Below are positions 24,966 through 33,375 of a stretch of 64,000 nt of DNA, piece after piece. Position 1 is the first letter of the stretch; each line of letters opens with the position of its first letter. Origin of the DNA: JADFMN01 sp964529975. GTDB taxonomy: Bacteria; Armatimonadota; Fimbriimonadia; Fimbriimonadales; Fimbriimonadaceae. The notes under the pieces were generated by a model. It did no database searches, was not told the origin of the DNA, and was given only the letters and a program-made list of their open reading frames with translations. The position numbers and the translations under genes are program-made. Where the stretch lies: the NCBI GenBank assembly GCA_964529975.1, contig CAZGXW010000006.1, forward strand, positions 1 to 64,000. The letters are read 5' to 3'.

Positions 24966-26764
24966 GTGGCGAGCGTCGGATCGAGGACGAGGAACACGTT
25001 CTGGCCGTCGACCTGGTCTTTGAGTGCGGCGACGCGCTCGTCCTGCAGGTTCTCGACGGCCGCCTGCGTGAGGGCGATGCCGCCGACGGGGGCCTCCTTT
25101 TCGACGTGCGCCGCGATGTCGATAAGTTCGTTGAACGGCACGTCACGGAGTTGGGCGGAAACGTTGCCCGTGTGGATCCCGATGCGTACGCGGAAGGGGG
25201 ACTCGAGCCGGTTTGTGCGGGAGTTGAACCGCTCGATCTCGGACTGGATCTCCTTGGCGGCGTAGAGGGCCTCGGCGCAACTCGCAAACGTGAGTACGGC
25301 GGCGTCGCCTGCCGTAGAGATGACCGAGCCGCCGCGTCGCGCACCGATCTGCTCGATGAACGTGTGGAAGGCGCGGAAACTGTACTCGACGGCGAGGTGG
25401 TCGGCGTCGGCCTTCATGCGCGTACTGCCCGCGACGTCGACGACGGCGACGCAACTCGAAGCGGCCGTGGGGTTGAGGCGCCATTGGATCTCGACGATCT
25501 CGGCAAGGACGAACGCGGGATCGTGTTCTTGGAGTTTGCGGCGGACCCTGGCGCGCTTGTCGATGTGCGCACCGACGCCGACGACGAGAGCGACGATCAG
25601 GGTGTTGGCAAGGCCGTCGAGCAGTTCGCCCGACGAGCGGAGGTACTCGAAGTATTCGGGCCCGAAGTACTTGTACGGGACAAGTTCGGCTACCAGGGAT
25701 CCGGCGAAGACGAGCGTGAGCGCGATCAGCGACCTTCGGATGCCGCCCGAGAAGTAGCCGAGCGAGACGTAGCAGACGCCCATGAGGAACGCATGGGTCA
25801 GACCGACGAACTCGTCGAGCCTGACCGCGGTCTCCGCCACGGTCGGCCCCGGATCGGCGAAGGTGCCTCGGAGGAAGACTGTGAAGAGCCCGATTCCGAG
25901 ACCGAAGAGAATGCTGTAGATCGGGAGCCAGGGAGTGACGCGGAGCGTTTCTGCGAGAGAGGGCTTGCGCGCTCCAACGCTCGTCACCCTTGCGGCCTTG
26001 AGCCGCTCTTGTAGGAAGAACAGGCGGTCGATGAGTTCCTGTCGCGACAGCCGCATCTCTTTCCGATCGGCCCGGCTCGTCTTATAAAAGCCGCCCGCGA
26101 GAGAGCAGACAGTGGCGAACATGAAATAGGTCGTCGCCATGATGACGCTCGCGACGATCGCATAGAAGATCCTTTGGCCTTCGGGGACAGGCTCATTGCC
26201 GACGGTGAAACTCTGTTGGCTGAGCGTCATGAGGATCAACGGCAACACGACGGCGAGGACGGTGCCGGCACCGAACGCCGCAAATCGGATCATGCCGTGC
26301 CTGGCGTACACGAGCGCGTGGAGCAAAAGGAGCGTGACGCCGACGGTCCCGCCTATGCTGTTCATCGTCGATTGGATCTGTTGTGGCGTGCCTGTGATAA
26401 GGCCGTAGTTCGCGGCCGCGCGCGCCAGAAACATGAGGGCGACCGCCAGCACAGTCGTGACGGGGATCGCCAAGAACGGCTTTTCGGTCAATTCTCGCCC
26501 CACCGACATCACCGTCGTGGAGACGCCGTTCCACATCATCTGGACGGCTTTGGTGACGCTCTCCCTGGTGCGGGCCTTGTTCGGCGAGCCCTTGAGCGTT
26601 TCGAGGACGTCTCCGACGAACTCCTCTGAGAGTCCGAACATTGCGGCAAGTTCCGACTTAGAGTGGTCGAACTTGAACGGGTGGGCGCGCAGATAGGCGA
26701 CGAGCGCCTCCAGTTGGGAGGGCTCCTCGATCTTGGTCTGCGTCTGGGTCAACGCCTCAGCCAT
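24962..26764 (-). CDS. membrane protein with degenerate class III nucleotide cyclase domain
   Basis: A 600-residue protein. Residues 35-60 look like a small helix-turn-helix-type fold (SKSELAAMFGLSEEFVGDVL). Residues ~95-225 and 280-400 hold about nine membrane segments. Residues ~435-600 are a class III adenylate/guanylate cyclase homology domain. The two metal Asp are kept (VVDVAGSTRM, D443; TAGDAAVLTF, D487). The transition-state Asn/Arg motif, normally VNxAAR, reads LIDIAAHVEK, so catalysis is doubtful. Co-transcribed with lipB. GGAG precedes the ATG. Confidence 0.8.
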   Translation of the reverse strand: MAEALTQTQTKIEEPSQLEALVAYLRAHPFKFDHSKSELAAMFGLSEEFVGDVLETLKGSPNKARTRESVTKAVQMMWNGVSTTVMSVGRELTEKPFLAIPVTTVLAVALMFLARAAANYGLITGTPQQIQSTMNSIGGTVGVTLLLLHALVYARHGMIRFAAFGAGTVLAVVLPLILMTLSQQSFTVGNEPVPEGQRIFYAIVASVIMATTYFMFATVCSLAGGFYKTSRADRKEMRLSRQELIDRLFFLQERLKAARVTSVGARKPSLAETLRVTPWLPIYSILFGLGIGLFTVFLRGTFADPGPTVAETAVRLDEFVGLTHAFLMGVCYVSLGYFSGGIRRSLIALTLVFAGSLVAELVPYKYFGPEYFEYLRSSGELLDGLANTLIVALVVGVGAHIDKRARVRRKLQEHDPAFVLAEIVEIQWRLNPTAASSCVAVVDVAGSTRMKADADHLAVEYSFRAFHTFIEQIGARRGGSVISTAGDAAVLTFASCAEALYAAKEIQSEIERFNSRTNRLESPFRVRIGIHTGNVSAQLRDVPFNELIDIAAHVEKEAPVGGIALTQAAVENLQDERVAALKDQVDGQNVFLVLDPTLAT

Positions 26765-26835
26765 TCTCGCTCCTGCCTACCTGTCCCTGCCCGGTTCGAG
26801 TTGCAGGTCCTAGCGTCCGGCGCGAGCCGGATGGC

Positions 26836-27096
26836 TCAGGCTGGGTCCGTCTTTTTGGTCGCTCGCTTCTTCGGAGCGGGCTTCTCGCCTTCAGCCTTGG
26901 GGGCGGCCTTCTTGGCCGGCGCCTTCCTCGGCGCGGCCGGCTTCTTGGCGGCTGCGGCCTTCTTTTCGGTCGACTTTTCGGCTGGGGCAGGCTTGCCGGC
27001 CTTGCCCTTGTTGGCCTTCAGTTCCTTGATCTTGGCCTTGACGTTGCGCTCTTTGCGTCGGCGTCGCGTTCGCAGCTCTTTGTTTCGGACTCTCAT
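26836..27096 (-). CDS. small Lys/Ala-rich basic protein
   Basis: An 86-residue, very basic protein. The N-terminal 30 residues are Arg/Lys rich and helical (MRVRNKELRTRRRRKERNVK); the rest is a repetitive Ala/Lys/Pro tail (AAKKPAAPRKAPAKKAAPKA) as in histone H1-like or ribosome-bound tails. Nucleic acid binding is likely; identity is unknown. ATG 27096 has CAGGAACAC as a good ribosome binding site, unlike the leaderless genes around it; an ATG ten codons upstream is less likely. Confidence 0.7.
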   Translation of the reverse strand: MRVRNKELRTRRRRKERNVKAKIKELKANKGKAGKPAPAEKSTEKKAAAAKKPAAPRKAPAKKAAPKAEGEKPAPKKRATKKTDPA

Positions 27097-27150
27097 GCTG
27101 TGTTCCTGCGGGTTCCCGGGAGCCAAGAGGATACCCGCCGTCAGGGGCGG

Positions 27151-28119
27151 CTACAGGCCCCGGATTTCCGCTAGATCGGCCTCGCTCGGGACGGCTACGC
27201 CGACATGGCGCACGACCCGAGCGCTCGCCTCAGCGGCGAGTTGGAGCGACTGCAGACCGATCTCTGACTTGGCCGCGCAGAGGGCGAGGGCGGCGATGAC
27301 CGTGTCGCCCGCCCCGGCAGGGTCGTTGACCTCGACCCTTGGCGGGACCGCGTGGAAGGTGTTCGAACCCGTTGCGGCGACCATGCCTGCTTCGCCCAAG
27401 GTGACGACCGCCGACTCCGTCTTGATAGCGATCCGGGCAGACTTTGCCGCTTCCATAGCCTGCTCGACGTCGCCGATGTCCTGACCCACAAGTTCGATGG
27501 CCTCGGACTTGTTGAGCGTAACGAGGCGGCTGCCGGCGTATTGCGCTGCGGTCTTGGGTTTCGGATTGACGACCACTGGCACGCCTTTCGCGTTCGCGGC
27601 CTTGATGACCTCGCGAGCGACTTCTGGCGTGAGGACACCCTTGAGATAGTCGCTCAGGACAAGGACCTGGCAATCCTTGAGCGCCGCCGATGTTGCATCG
27701 ACGATCTGGTCTGCGATCGATCGCACGACGGGCTCGTTGGTCTCGTTGTCGATCCTGAGGACCTGGTGCGAATGGTCGGCGACGACGCGGGTCTTGCGGG
27801 TCGTGACGCGGCCCGCGTCTTTGAAGGTGACTGCCTGCGTTCCGGGCAACGCGCGCAATGCTTTGTCGAGCGCGAGCCCAGCGTCGTCTGCGCCGACAAC
27901 ACCGATCACTTTGACCTGCCCGCCGAGCGCGACGATGTTCTTGGCCACGTTCGCCGCACCGCCGGGCACCGCGCTCGTGCGTTCTTGTCGCACGACCATG
28001 ACGGGCGCCTCGGGGCTGATACGACTGACTTTGCCGAAGATGTACTCGTCCAGCATGAGATCGCCGAGGACGGCTGCCCTGATGCCCTTGATCGAGTCGA
28101 GCAGTGCGGCGAAACTCAA
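27151..28119 (-). CDS. rfaE1: D-glycero-beta-D-manno-heptose-7-phosphate kinase
   Basis: A 322-residue PfkB-family kinase matching the kinase half of HldE: LGDLMLDEYIFGKVSRISPE, APVMVVRQE, VPGGAANVAKNIVALGG, TRKTRVVADHSHQVLRIDNE, and the catalytic NDPAGAGDTVIAALAL. The nucleotidyltransferase half is absent, so a separate RfaE2 should exist elsewhere. It serves ADP-heptose synthesis for LPS core. Overlaps lgt by 4 bp. Confidence 0.9.
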   Translation of the reverse strand: MSFAALLDSIKGIRAAVLGDLMLDEYIFGKVSRISPEAPVMVVRQERTSAVPGGAANVAKNIVALGGQVKVIGVVGADDAGLALDKALRALPGTQAVTFKDAGRVTTRKTRVVADHSHQVLRIDNETNEPVVRSIADQIVDATSAALKDCQVLVLSDYLKGVLTPEVAREVIKAANAKGVPVVVNPKPKTAAQYAGSRLVTLNKSEAIELVGQDIGDVEQAMEAAKSARIAIKTESAVVTLGEAGMVAATGSNTFHAVPPRVEVNDPAGAGDTVIAALALCAAKSEIGLQSLQLAAEASARVVRHVGVAVPSEADLAEIRGL

Positions 28120-28907
28120 GCGACGGCCTCCTGGAGGCGGCGCTTACGCACAAACATCAACATGACGACTCCAGCCACGACCATCGCGAGCGCGGCCGCG
28201 TGGCCTTGGGTGATCGGCATCGACCCCCAATAGGTGGAACTTGCGACGCCCCGCTGCACTTCTTCGACCGTTCCGGCCCGGAAGAACTCATAGATAAACC
28301 GGGCGAGCCCCCACACAATAACGCTCAGAGAAATCATCGTCCCGTGCCGAGGCTGTCTGCGCTCGACCAACATAAGCACTCCGACGCCGAACATGACGAG
28401 GAGGCCTTCGAACACCTGCGCAGGCTGAAAGAGCGTCTCGATCGTTTCGCTGATGTGGACCCCATACCACTCCGTCGTCGGACGTCCGTAGCAGCACCCG
28501 TTGAGCAGACAACCGATGCGCCCGACCACGTGCGCTACCAACAACGGAAGGGACACGACGTCGAGGAACGCCCAAGCGTCGACCTTTGCACGCCGCGTGT
28601 ACCAGAGCAGGCCAAGCAAGGCCATGATGACGCCGCCAAAACTCGTGAGCCCCTCAAACCGAAAGGTCCAGAGTTTGTCTGGGTTGGCCGCGTAGTACTC
28701 CCACTCTTGGACGATGAACCCAAGCCTTGCGCCAAGGATCCCCGGGATGATCCCCCAAAGCATCGCGTCGAGGATCCGCCCTTTGTCGATTCCCCACCGT
28801 GGGGCACGCGCCGCGCTCCACCACACGGCCAAGAGGATCCCGATCATGAGCAGCACGCCGTAGGAGCGCACTTCAAAGTCTGAAACCTTGAACAGGACCG
28901 GGTGCAT
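28116..28907 (-). CDS. lgt: prolipoprotein diacylglyceryl transferase
   Basis: A 263-residue inner-membrane enzyme adding diacylglycerol to the lipobox Cys. The conserved HPVLF start, the RSYGVLLMIGILLAVWW first helix, GRIGCLLNGCCYGRPT with the signature Arg-Gly-Asn segment, and FIYEFFRAG near the end are seen, with about seven membrane segments. It would process the several lipoproteins in this window. First gene of a two-gene operon with rfaE1; TATCCT is 10 nt before the ATG. Confidence 0.94.
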   Translation of the reverse strand: MHPVLFKVSDFEVRSYGVLLMIGILLAVWWSAARAPRWGIDKGRILDAMLWGIIPGILGARLGFIVQEWEYYAANPDKLWTFRFEGLTSFGGVIMALLGLLWYTRRAKVDAWAFLDVVSLPLLVAHVVGRIGCLLNGCCYGRPTTEWYGVHISETIETLFQPAQVFEGLLVMFGVGVLMLVERRQPRHGTMISLSVIVWGLARFIYEFFRAGTVEEVQRGVASSTYWGSMPITQGHAAALAMVVAGVVMLMFVRKRRLQEAVA

Positions 28908-28917
28908 GCAGGGTTCA

Positions 28918-28923
28918 AGGATA
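28918..28923 (-). promoter_or_regulatory. -10 element of lgt-rfaE1
   Basis: TATCCT on the reverse strand, 10 nt before the ATG at 28907. Confidence 0.4.
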
Positions 28924-28955
28924 GCAGACCCACCGCGGTTCCCAGGCCCAGCAGG

Positions 28956-28961
28956 TACAAC
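28956..28961 (+). promoter_or_regulatory. -10 element of argB
   Basis: TACAAC, 8 nt before the ATG at 28970. Confidence 0.45.
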
Positions 28962-28969
28962 GCTCGCCT

Positions 28970-29821
28970 ATGGTCGAGGCCCAGCAAGCCGCCGAGATCC
29001 TGAACCAAGCCCTGCCGTATATCCAGCGGTTTCAGGGACACACGTTCGTGGTCAAGTTCGGCGGCAGTGCGATGGTCGAACCAGAGAACGTCCGGGGCGT
29101 GATCCGCAACGTGCTCTTGCTGAAGTTGGTCGGCATTCGCCCTGTCCTTGTCCATGGCGGCGGGCCGGAGATCGACTCGCTGATCCAGCGGCTCGGACTT
29201 GAGAAGAAGTCGATCGACGGCCTCCGCGTGACGGACGCGCCGACGATGGAAGCGGTCGAAATGGCCCTCGCAGGCAAGGCGAACAAGGCCGTAGTCGGAG
29301 AGGTGCACGCCTGCGGCGGTAAAGCCGTCGGCCTATCCGGCCGTGATGCACGCCTCCTGGTCGCGCGACCGATTTCAAAGGACCTTGGATTTGTCGGCGA
29401 CGTGTGCGAAGTGAACCCTTCCGTGCTCGACCTGCTTTGCGACGACGACTACGTGCCTGTCGTGTGTCCTGTCGCCGAATCGACGGAAGGCGGACCGATC
29501 AACGTCAACGCGGACCTTGCAGCCTCAGCGATCGCGGGCGCTATCGGGGCACAGAAACTCATTGTGCTCTCAGACATCGATGGCGTGCTTGCGAACAAGG
29601 ACGACAAGTCGAGCCTCATCAGTCGACTCAGTGTGGACGACGCAAGGGCAATGATCGCGAGCGGCGACGCCGACAAGGGGATGGTGCCCAAACTTCAAGC
29701 GGCGATCGCTGCATTGGACGATGGCGTGGAGAGCGTCCACCTCATCAACGGATCTCGACAGAACTCTCTATTGATCGAGACGTTCACCGACGCGGGCATC
29801 GGCACGATGGTCGTGCCCTAG
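28970..29821 (+). CDS. argB: acetylglutamate kinase
   Basis: A 283-residue ArgB, second step of arginine synthesis. VVKFGGSAM (phosphate-binding Lys), VLVHGGGPEIDSLIQRL, KSIDGLRVTD, KAVGLSGRDARLLVARP, and the end MVPKLQAAIAALDDGVESVH are all typical. The N-terminal helix (AAEILNQALPYIQRFQGHTF) is of the arginine-sensitive hexameric type, so feedback inhibition is likely. No other arg gene is adjacent. Its stop overlaps that of the lipoprotein gene by 4 bp. Confidence 0.95.
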   Translation: MVEAQQAAEILNQALPYIQRFQGHTFVVKFGGSAMVEPENVRGVIRNVLLLKLVGIRPVLVHGGGPEIDSLIQRLGLEKKSIDGLRVTDAPTMEAVEMALAGKANKAVVGEVHACGGKAVGLSGRDARLLVARPISKDLGFVGDVCEVNPSVLDLLCDDDYVPVVCPVAESTEGGPINVNADLAASAIAGAIGAQKLIVLSDIDGVLANKDDKSSLISRLSVDDARAMIASGDADKGMVPKLQAAIAALDDGVESVHLINGSRQNSLLIETFTDAGIGTMVVP

Positions 29822-30576
29822 GCCGTCACAAACCGGCGCATCATGGCATCGGCCCTTTCGATCGCGGAACGCATCGCCGCATCGTCGCCTGCCTGCTGGT
29901 AGATCCTCAGCACGAGGTCCCACGCGGCGCGCAAGTGGTGCGACCTCGCCTGCAGAAAGGCGTTGCCGGAGTCCGTTTTGGGGTCCACATAGGTCGCCAG
30001 GTGCTGCTCCATGGCTTCTTCTAGGAGCCGCGCCACCTCGAGGTCCTTTCCTTGGCCGAGCGCCGCTGGGGCGAACTCGTAAAGAGTTGCCATCAAGATA
30101 GGCGCTTTGCCGCCGGGGTTCGCGTCGAACGTCGATCGCACCAATTGAATCCCTTTCTCGACCTCCTTGACCCTGGCCTTGGCCTCGGCAAGCCTCAGCG
30201 TGTCGTTGACGCGCCTGTCTTCGTCAGCCGCACTTGCGACCGCCCGCTCGTAGAGTTCGTTGGTCGTCTTCCAGTCCCCAAGTAAGCGGTAGATATCGGC
30301 AAACCTCCACGCCTGTTGGTCAGGGACGCTTTGCGGATCAATTCCCTCGAGTTGCTCTCGGATGTAGTCCTGCAAGAGTTCGGTCTTCTGTTGCTCGTTG
30401 ATCTCGCCCTTGATGACCCGCTCGGTCAAGACACCGTTGACCTGGCTCACATCCGCTTGGAGGGCTTCCCCGTTCAGCGAGGGGTCGTCGTCTGCGTTCG
30501 GGTTGGGCAACTGGCCAAACCGGCAACCCGTAAGGGCCGCTGCCAGAGCCACCGAGACCAGAACGGATCGCACCAT
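29818..30576 (-). CDS. TPR-like lipoprotein
   Basis: A 252-residue lipoprotein: MVRSVLVSVALAAALTGCRF, lipobox LTGC with Cys18. The mature part is helical with TPR-like pairs (WRFADIYRLLGDWKTTNELY, then MRSAIERADAMMRRFVTA). Starts 1 bp after the pyrC stop, so it is the last gene of the pyr operon, although a link to pyrimidine synthesis is not obvious. Alternative upstream starts would spoil the signal peptide. Confidence 0.75.
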   Translation of the reverse strand: MVRSVLVSVALAAALTGCRFGQLPNPNADDDPSLNGEALQADVSQVNGVLTERVIKGEINEQQKTELLQDYIREQLEGIDPQSVPDQQAWRFADIYRLLGDWKTTNELYERAVASAADEDRRVNDTLRLAEAKARVKEVEKGIQLVRSTFDANPGGKAPILMATLYEFAPAALGQGKDLEVARLLEEAMEQHLATYVDPKTDSGNAFLQARSHHLRAAWDLVLRIYQQAGDDAAMRSAIERADAMMRRFVTA

Positions 30577-30577
30577 G

Positions 30578-31894
30578 TCAGATACCGTAACGCGCGGAGT
30601 CGTAGTTCGCATCCCGGAAAACCTCGCCTCCGCAGAAAGTTAGGACGACTTTCCCCCTCATAGACATTCCATCGAACGGGGAGTTTTTCCCTTTGCTGAA
30701 GGTGCGTTTGGCGTCAAACGTCCACTCCAGGTTCGGATCGATGACGGCGACCTGGGCAACGGGGGTCGCTCCCGGCTTCAGCGTCCCGGCCTCCAGCCGG
30801 AGGATTTCCGCCGGCTTAGTGCTCAGTTGGCGGACGGTCTCCAGGGGAGAGAGCACACCCTTGTGGGTGACGTTCGTGAGGGTGGTTGCGACCGCCGACT
30901 CCAGGCCGGCCATCCCGTAGGGGGCCTCTTCGAACGGGGAGTGAACCTCGTGCGGGGCGTAAGGCGAGTGGTCGCTGGCGATGCAGTCGATCGTGCCGTC
31001 TTGCAGGGCTTGCTGGATGAGTTCGACGTCGATGTCGGTGCGCAGCGGCGGGGTCGTCTTGAAGTTCGAGTCGAACTCACCTACGGACTCGTCGGTGAGA
31101 CAAAAGTGGTGCGGCGCGACGTCGCAGGTGACCGGCGCACCGAGATACTTGGCCTGGCGGACCATTTCAACGGCACCCCAGGTGCTGACGCGGAGGATGT
31201 GGACGGGGCATCCCGTGTTGAGCGAGAGCAGGCAGTTACGCATGATCGCGACTTCTTCTGCGCTTCGGGGCATTCCCTTCAGCCCAAGCATCGCGCTGAC
31301 CGCGCCTTCGTTCATGCAGCCCTCGCCGGTCAAGGAGAGGTCTTCGCTGTGGGCCATGATCGGCAGGTCGAGCTGCAGGCAGAACTCCATCGCCCTGCGC
31401 ATGACGCTCGCGTCCTGTATCGGCCTTCCCTCGTCGCTGGCTGCGACGATGCCAGCCTTCTTCAGGGCCGCGAGGTCGCTCAGTCGCTCGCCCATGTTCC
31501 CTACGGTCAGCGCCCCCACCGGGGCGACGAACACGCCGCCTGCCTCTGGCGAAGCGGCCTTGTCGAAAATGAAGTCGATCAGCGCGGGGTCGTCGAGCGC
31601 CGGAGTGGTGTTGGGCATGTGGCAGATCGTCGTGAACCCGCCCGCCGCTGCCGCCTGGGTTCCGGTCTTGATCGTCTCTCGGTGCGACTCGCCGGGCTCG
31701 CGCAAGTGTGTGTGCATGTCCACGAATCCCGGAGTGATCCAAAGGCCGTTGCAGTCGTAGACCTCGAGCGCGTCGCTCTCATCGACGACCTCGCCGACGT
31801 CAGTAATCTGCGCGTGCTCAATCACGACGCTGCCGACGATGTCGAGGTCTTGCGAAGGATCGAGGATTCGCCCGTTCTTGAGGACCGTCTTCAC
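30578..31894 (-). CDS. pyrC: dihydroorotase
   Basis: A 438-residue class I dihydroorotase (third step of UMP synthesis). Metal ligands: PGFVDMHTHLREPG, MPNTTPALDD, PIMAHSEDLSLT, CDVAPHHFCLTD, and the catalytic Asp in DCIASDHSPYAPHE. Start is GTG 31894, overlapping the pyrB TGA (GTGA); AGGAGGGA upstream is a good ribosome binding site. The open frame continues upstream only as antisense-like noise. As a class I enzyme it may form a complex with PyrB. Confidence 0.94.
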   Translation of the reverse strand: MKTVLKNGRILDPSQDLDIVGSVVIEHAQITDVGEVVDESDALEVYDCNGLWITPGFVDMHTHLREPGESHRETIKTGTQAAAAGGFTTICHMPNTTPALDDPALIDFIFDKAASPEAGGVFVAPVGALTVGNMGERLSDLAALKKAGIVAASDEGRPIQDASVMRRAMEFCLQLDLPIMAHSEDLSLTGEGCMNEGAVSAMLGLKGMPRSAEEVAIMRNCLLSLNTGCPVHILRVSTWGAVEMVRQAKYLGAPVTCDVAPHHFCLTDESVGEFDSNFKTTPPLRTDIDVELIQQALQDGTIDCIASDHSPYAPHEVHSPFEEAPYGMAGLESAVATTLTNVTHKGVLSPLETVRQLSTKPAEILRLEAGTLKPGATPVAQVAVIDPNLEWTFDAKRTFSKGKNSPFDGMSMRGKVVLTFCGGEVFRDANYDSARYGI

Positions 31895-32814
31895 GCCAAC
31901 TGTCCCTCCTTTGCCGTCCGGAACACCCAGTCGAGCACCGCCATTCGCACGTACACGCCGTTCGTCACTTGCTCCAAGATGCAACTCGCGTCGCCGTCTG
32001 CGACCGCGTCGTCGAGTTCGACTCCGCGGTTGAGCGGGCCCGGATGCAGGACGATCGCCTCTGGGTCGGCGTATCTCAGGGTGGACCGGTTGATCTGGTA
32101 CATACGCGTGTACTCGCCTGTGCTGCCGAGCAGGCCCTGTGCCATGCGCTCGCGCTGGAGCCGGAGGCACATCACAACGTCCGCGTCTGCGATCCCTGTC
32201 GCGAGGTCGTAGTAGACCGTCCCTGGGAGTTTGCCCGTGTGCGAGGGGAGGAGCGTGCGCGGACCGACGAACCGGACTTCTGCGCCGAGTTTGTGGAGGA
32301 GCCATGCGTTGCTCCTTGCCACGCGAGAGTGCTCCACGTCCCCGACGATCGCGACCTTTAGACCTTGGATGTCGCCTTTGCGTTCAAGGATGGTGAGCGC
32401 GTCACCGAGCGCCTGGGTCGGGTGTTCGTGCTGTCCGTCGCCGGCGTTGATGACCGGGCCTTCGAAGTACCTTGCAGCGAGCGCGGGTGCGCCGCTCGCC
32501 TTATGGCGCATAACCATCGCTTCGAGCCTTTCGTGCTTGAGCGTGAGGATAGTGTCCTTGAGCGTTTCGCCTTTGCTCATCGAACTTCCTGCGCCGCTGA
32601 AGTTCACTACGTGGTAGCCGAGGTAGTGCGCGGCTTGCTCGAAACTGACGCGCGTGCGCGTGGAATTCTCGAAGAACAGCAGACCGACCGAGCGACGGCC
32701 GACGCGTTCGACGTAGTTCCCGCCGGACATCAGTTCTTTGAAGTCTGCGGCCGTGTTGAGAATGTCGGTGATCTCGGTCTGTTCGAGGTGCCGGATCGCG
32801 AGGAGGTTCCTCAT
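31891..32814 (-). CDS. pyrB: aspartate carbamoyltransferase catalytic subunit
   Basis: A 307-residue PyrB. The carbamoyl phosphate loop STRTRVSFEQAAHYLG, SSMSKGETLKDT, the HPTQALGD motif and a CLRLQRERM segment are intact. No pyrI regulatory subunit is adjacent, fitting the PyrB-PyrC type. Coupled to pyrR and pyrC by 4-bp overlaps. Confidence 0.95.
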   Translation of the reverse strand: MRNLLAIRHLEQTEITDILNTAADFKELMSGGNYVERVGRRSVGLLFFENSTRTRVSFEQAAHYLGYHVVNFSGAGSSMSKGETLKDTILTLKHERLEAMVMRHKASGAPALAARYFEGPVINAGDGQHEHPTQALGDALTILERKGDIQGLKVAIVGDVEHSRVARSNAWLLHKLGAEVRFVGPRTLLPSHTGKLPGTVYYDLATGIADADVVMCLRLQRERMAQGLLGSTGEYTRMYQINRSTLRYADPEAIVLHPGPLNRGVELDDAVADGDASCILEQVTNGVYVRMAVLDWVFRTAKEGQLA

Positions 32815-33356
32815 CGCGCAGCAGCCTCCCTTTCGCTCGTCTTCATCAGCACCACTTCGTCTTCGCCCTCGATCTCGTGCAACCGCACTTCGACGTAGTC
32901 GTCACGCTCGGTCTTCACCGTACAGCCGGCGTAGTCCGGCTGTATGGGCAGTTCGCGGTGGCCCCGGTCCACGAGCACGGCGAGTTTGACGCTCTTCGGC
33001 CTGCCCAGGTCGACGATCGCATCGAGCGCGGCGCGGATGGTGCGGCCCGTGAAGATGACTTCGTCGACGAGCACGACGTTCTTCCCCTCCACTCCGAACG
33101 GAATCTCGCTACCGTCGCTGTCGTCGTCGGCGCGGTCGTCGTCCCGGCTCCCTGTAACATCGATCTTGCCACACGGCACGGTGGTGCCTTCCACCTGGGT
33201 CATGGTGAACGCGAGCCTCTTGGCAACGGGATAGCCTCGCCTGAGAACCCCGATCACGACGAGGTCGTGCGCCCCCTTGTTGGCCTCGAGGATCTCGTGG
33301 GCCATGCGACCGACGGTCCGGCGCATCGCTGCGGCGTCCATGATCACCGTGCCCAT
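32811..33356 (-). CDS. pyrR: bifunctional pyr operon regulator / uracil phosphoribosyltransferase PyrR
   Basis: A 181-residue PyrR. The PRPP loop VVLVDEVIFTGRTIRAALDAI, RRGYPVAKRLA, and the ending GEDEVVLMKT are characteristic. In Gram-positives PyrR attenuates transcription by binding a 5' leader. Here CATAAT lies 7 nt before the ATG and the gap to rnhC is only 19 bp, so no attenuator can precede the operon. UPRTase activity or control at other sites is more likely. First gene of pyrR-pyrB-pyrC-lipoprotein. Confidence 0.93.
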   Translation of the reverse strand: MGTVIMDAAAMRRTVGRMAHEILEANKGAHDLVVIGVLRRGYPVAKRLAFTMTQVEGTTVPCGKIDVTGSRDDDRADDDSDGSEIPFGVEGKNVVLVDEVIFTGRTIRAALDAIVDLGRPKSVKLAVLVDRGHRELPIQPDYAGCTVKTERDDYVEVRLHEIEGEDEVVLMKTSEREAAAR

Positions 33357-33363
33357 CTGCCCG

Positions 33364-33369
33364 ATTATG
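33364..33369 (-). promoter_or_regulatory. -10 element of the pyr operon
   Basis: CATAAT on the reverse strand, 7 nt before the pyrR ATG; leaves no room for a leader RNA. Confidence 0.5.
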
Positions 33370-33375
33370 GCGGGT

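Noticed and set aside
26836..27096. low-complexity artefact rather than a gene (Lys/Ala-rich frame)
   Set aside because: Kept as a gene: it has a good ribosome binding site, an ordered basic N terminus, and consistent codon use.
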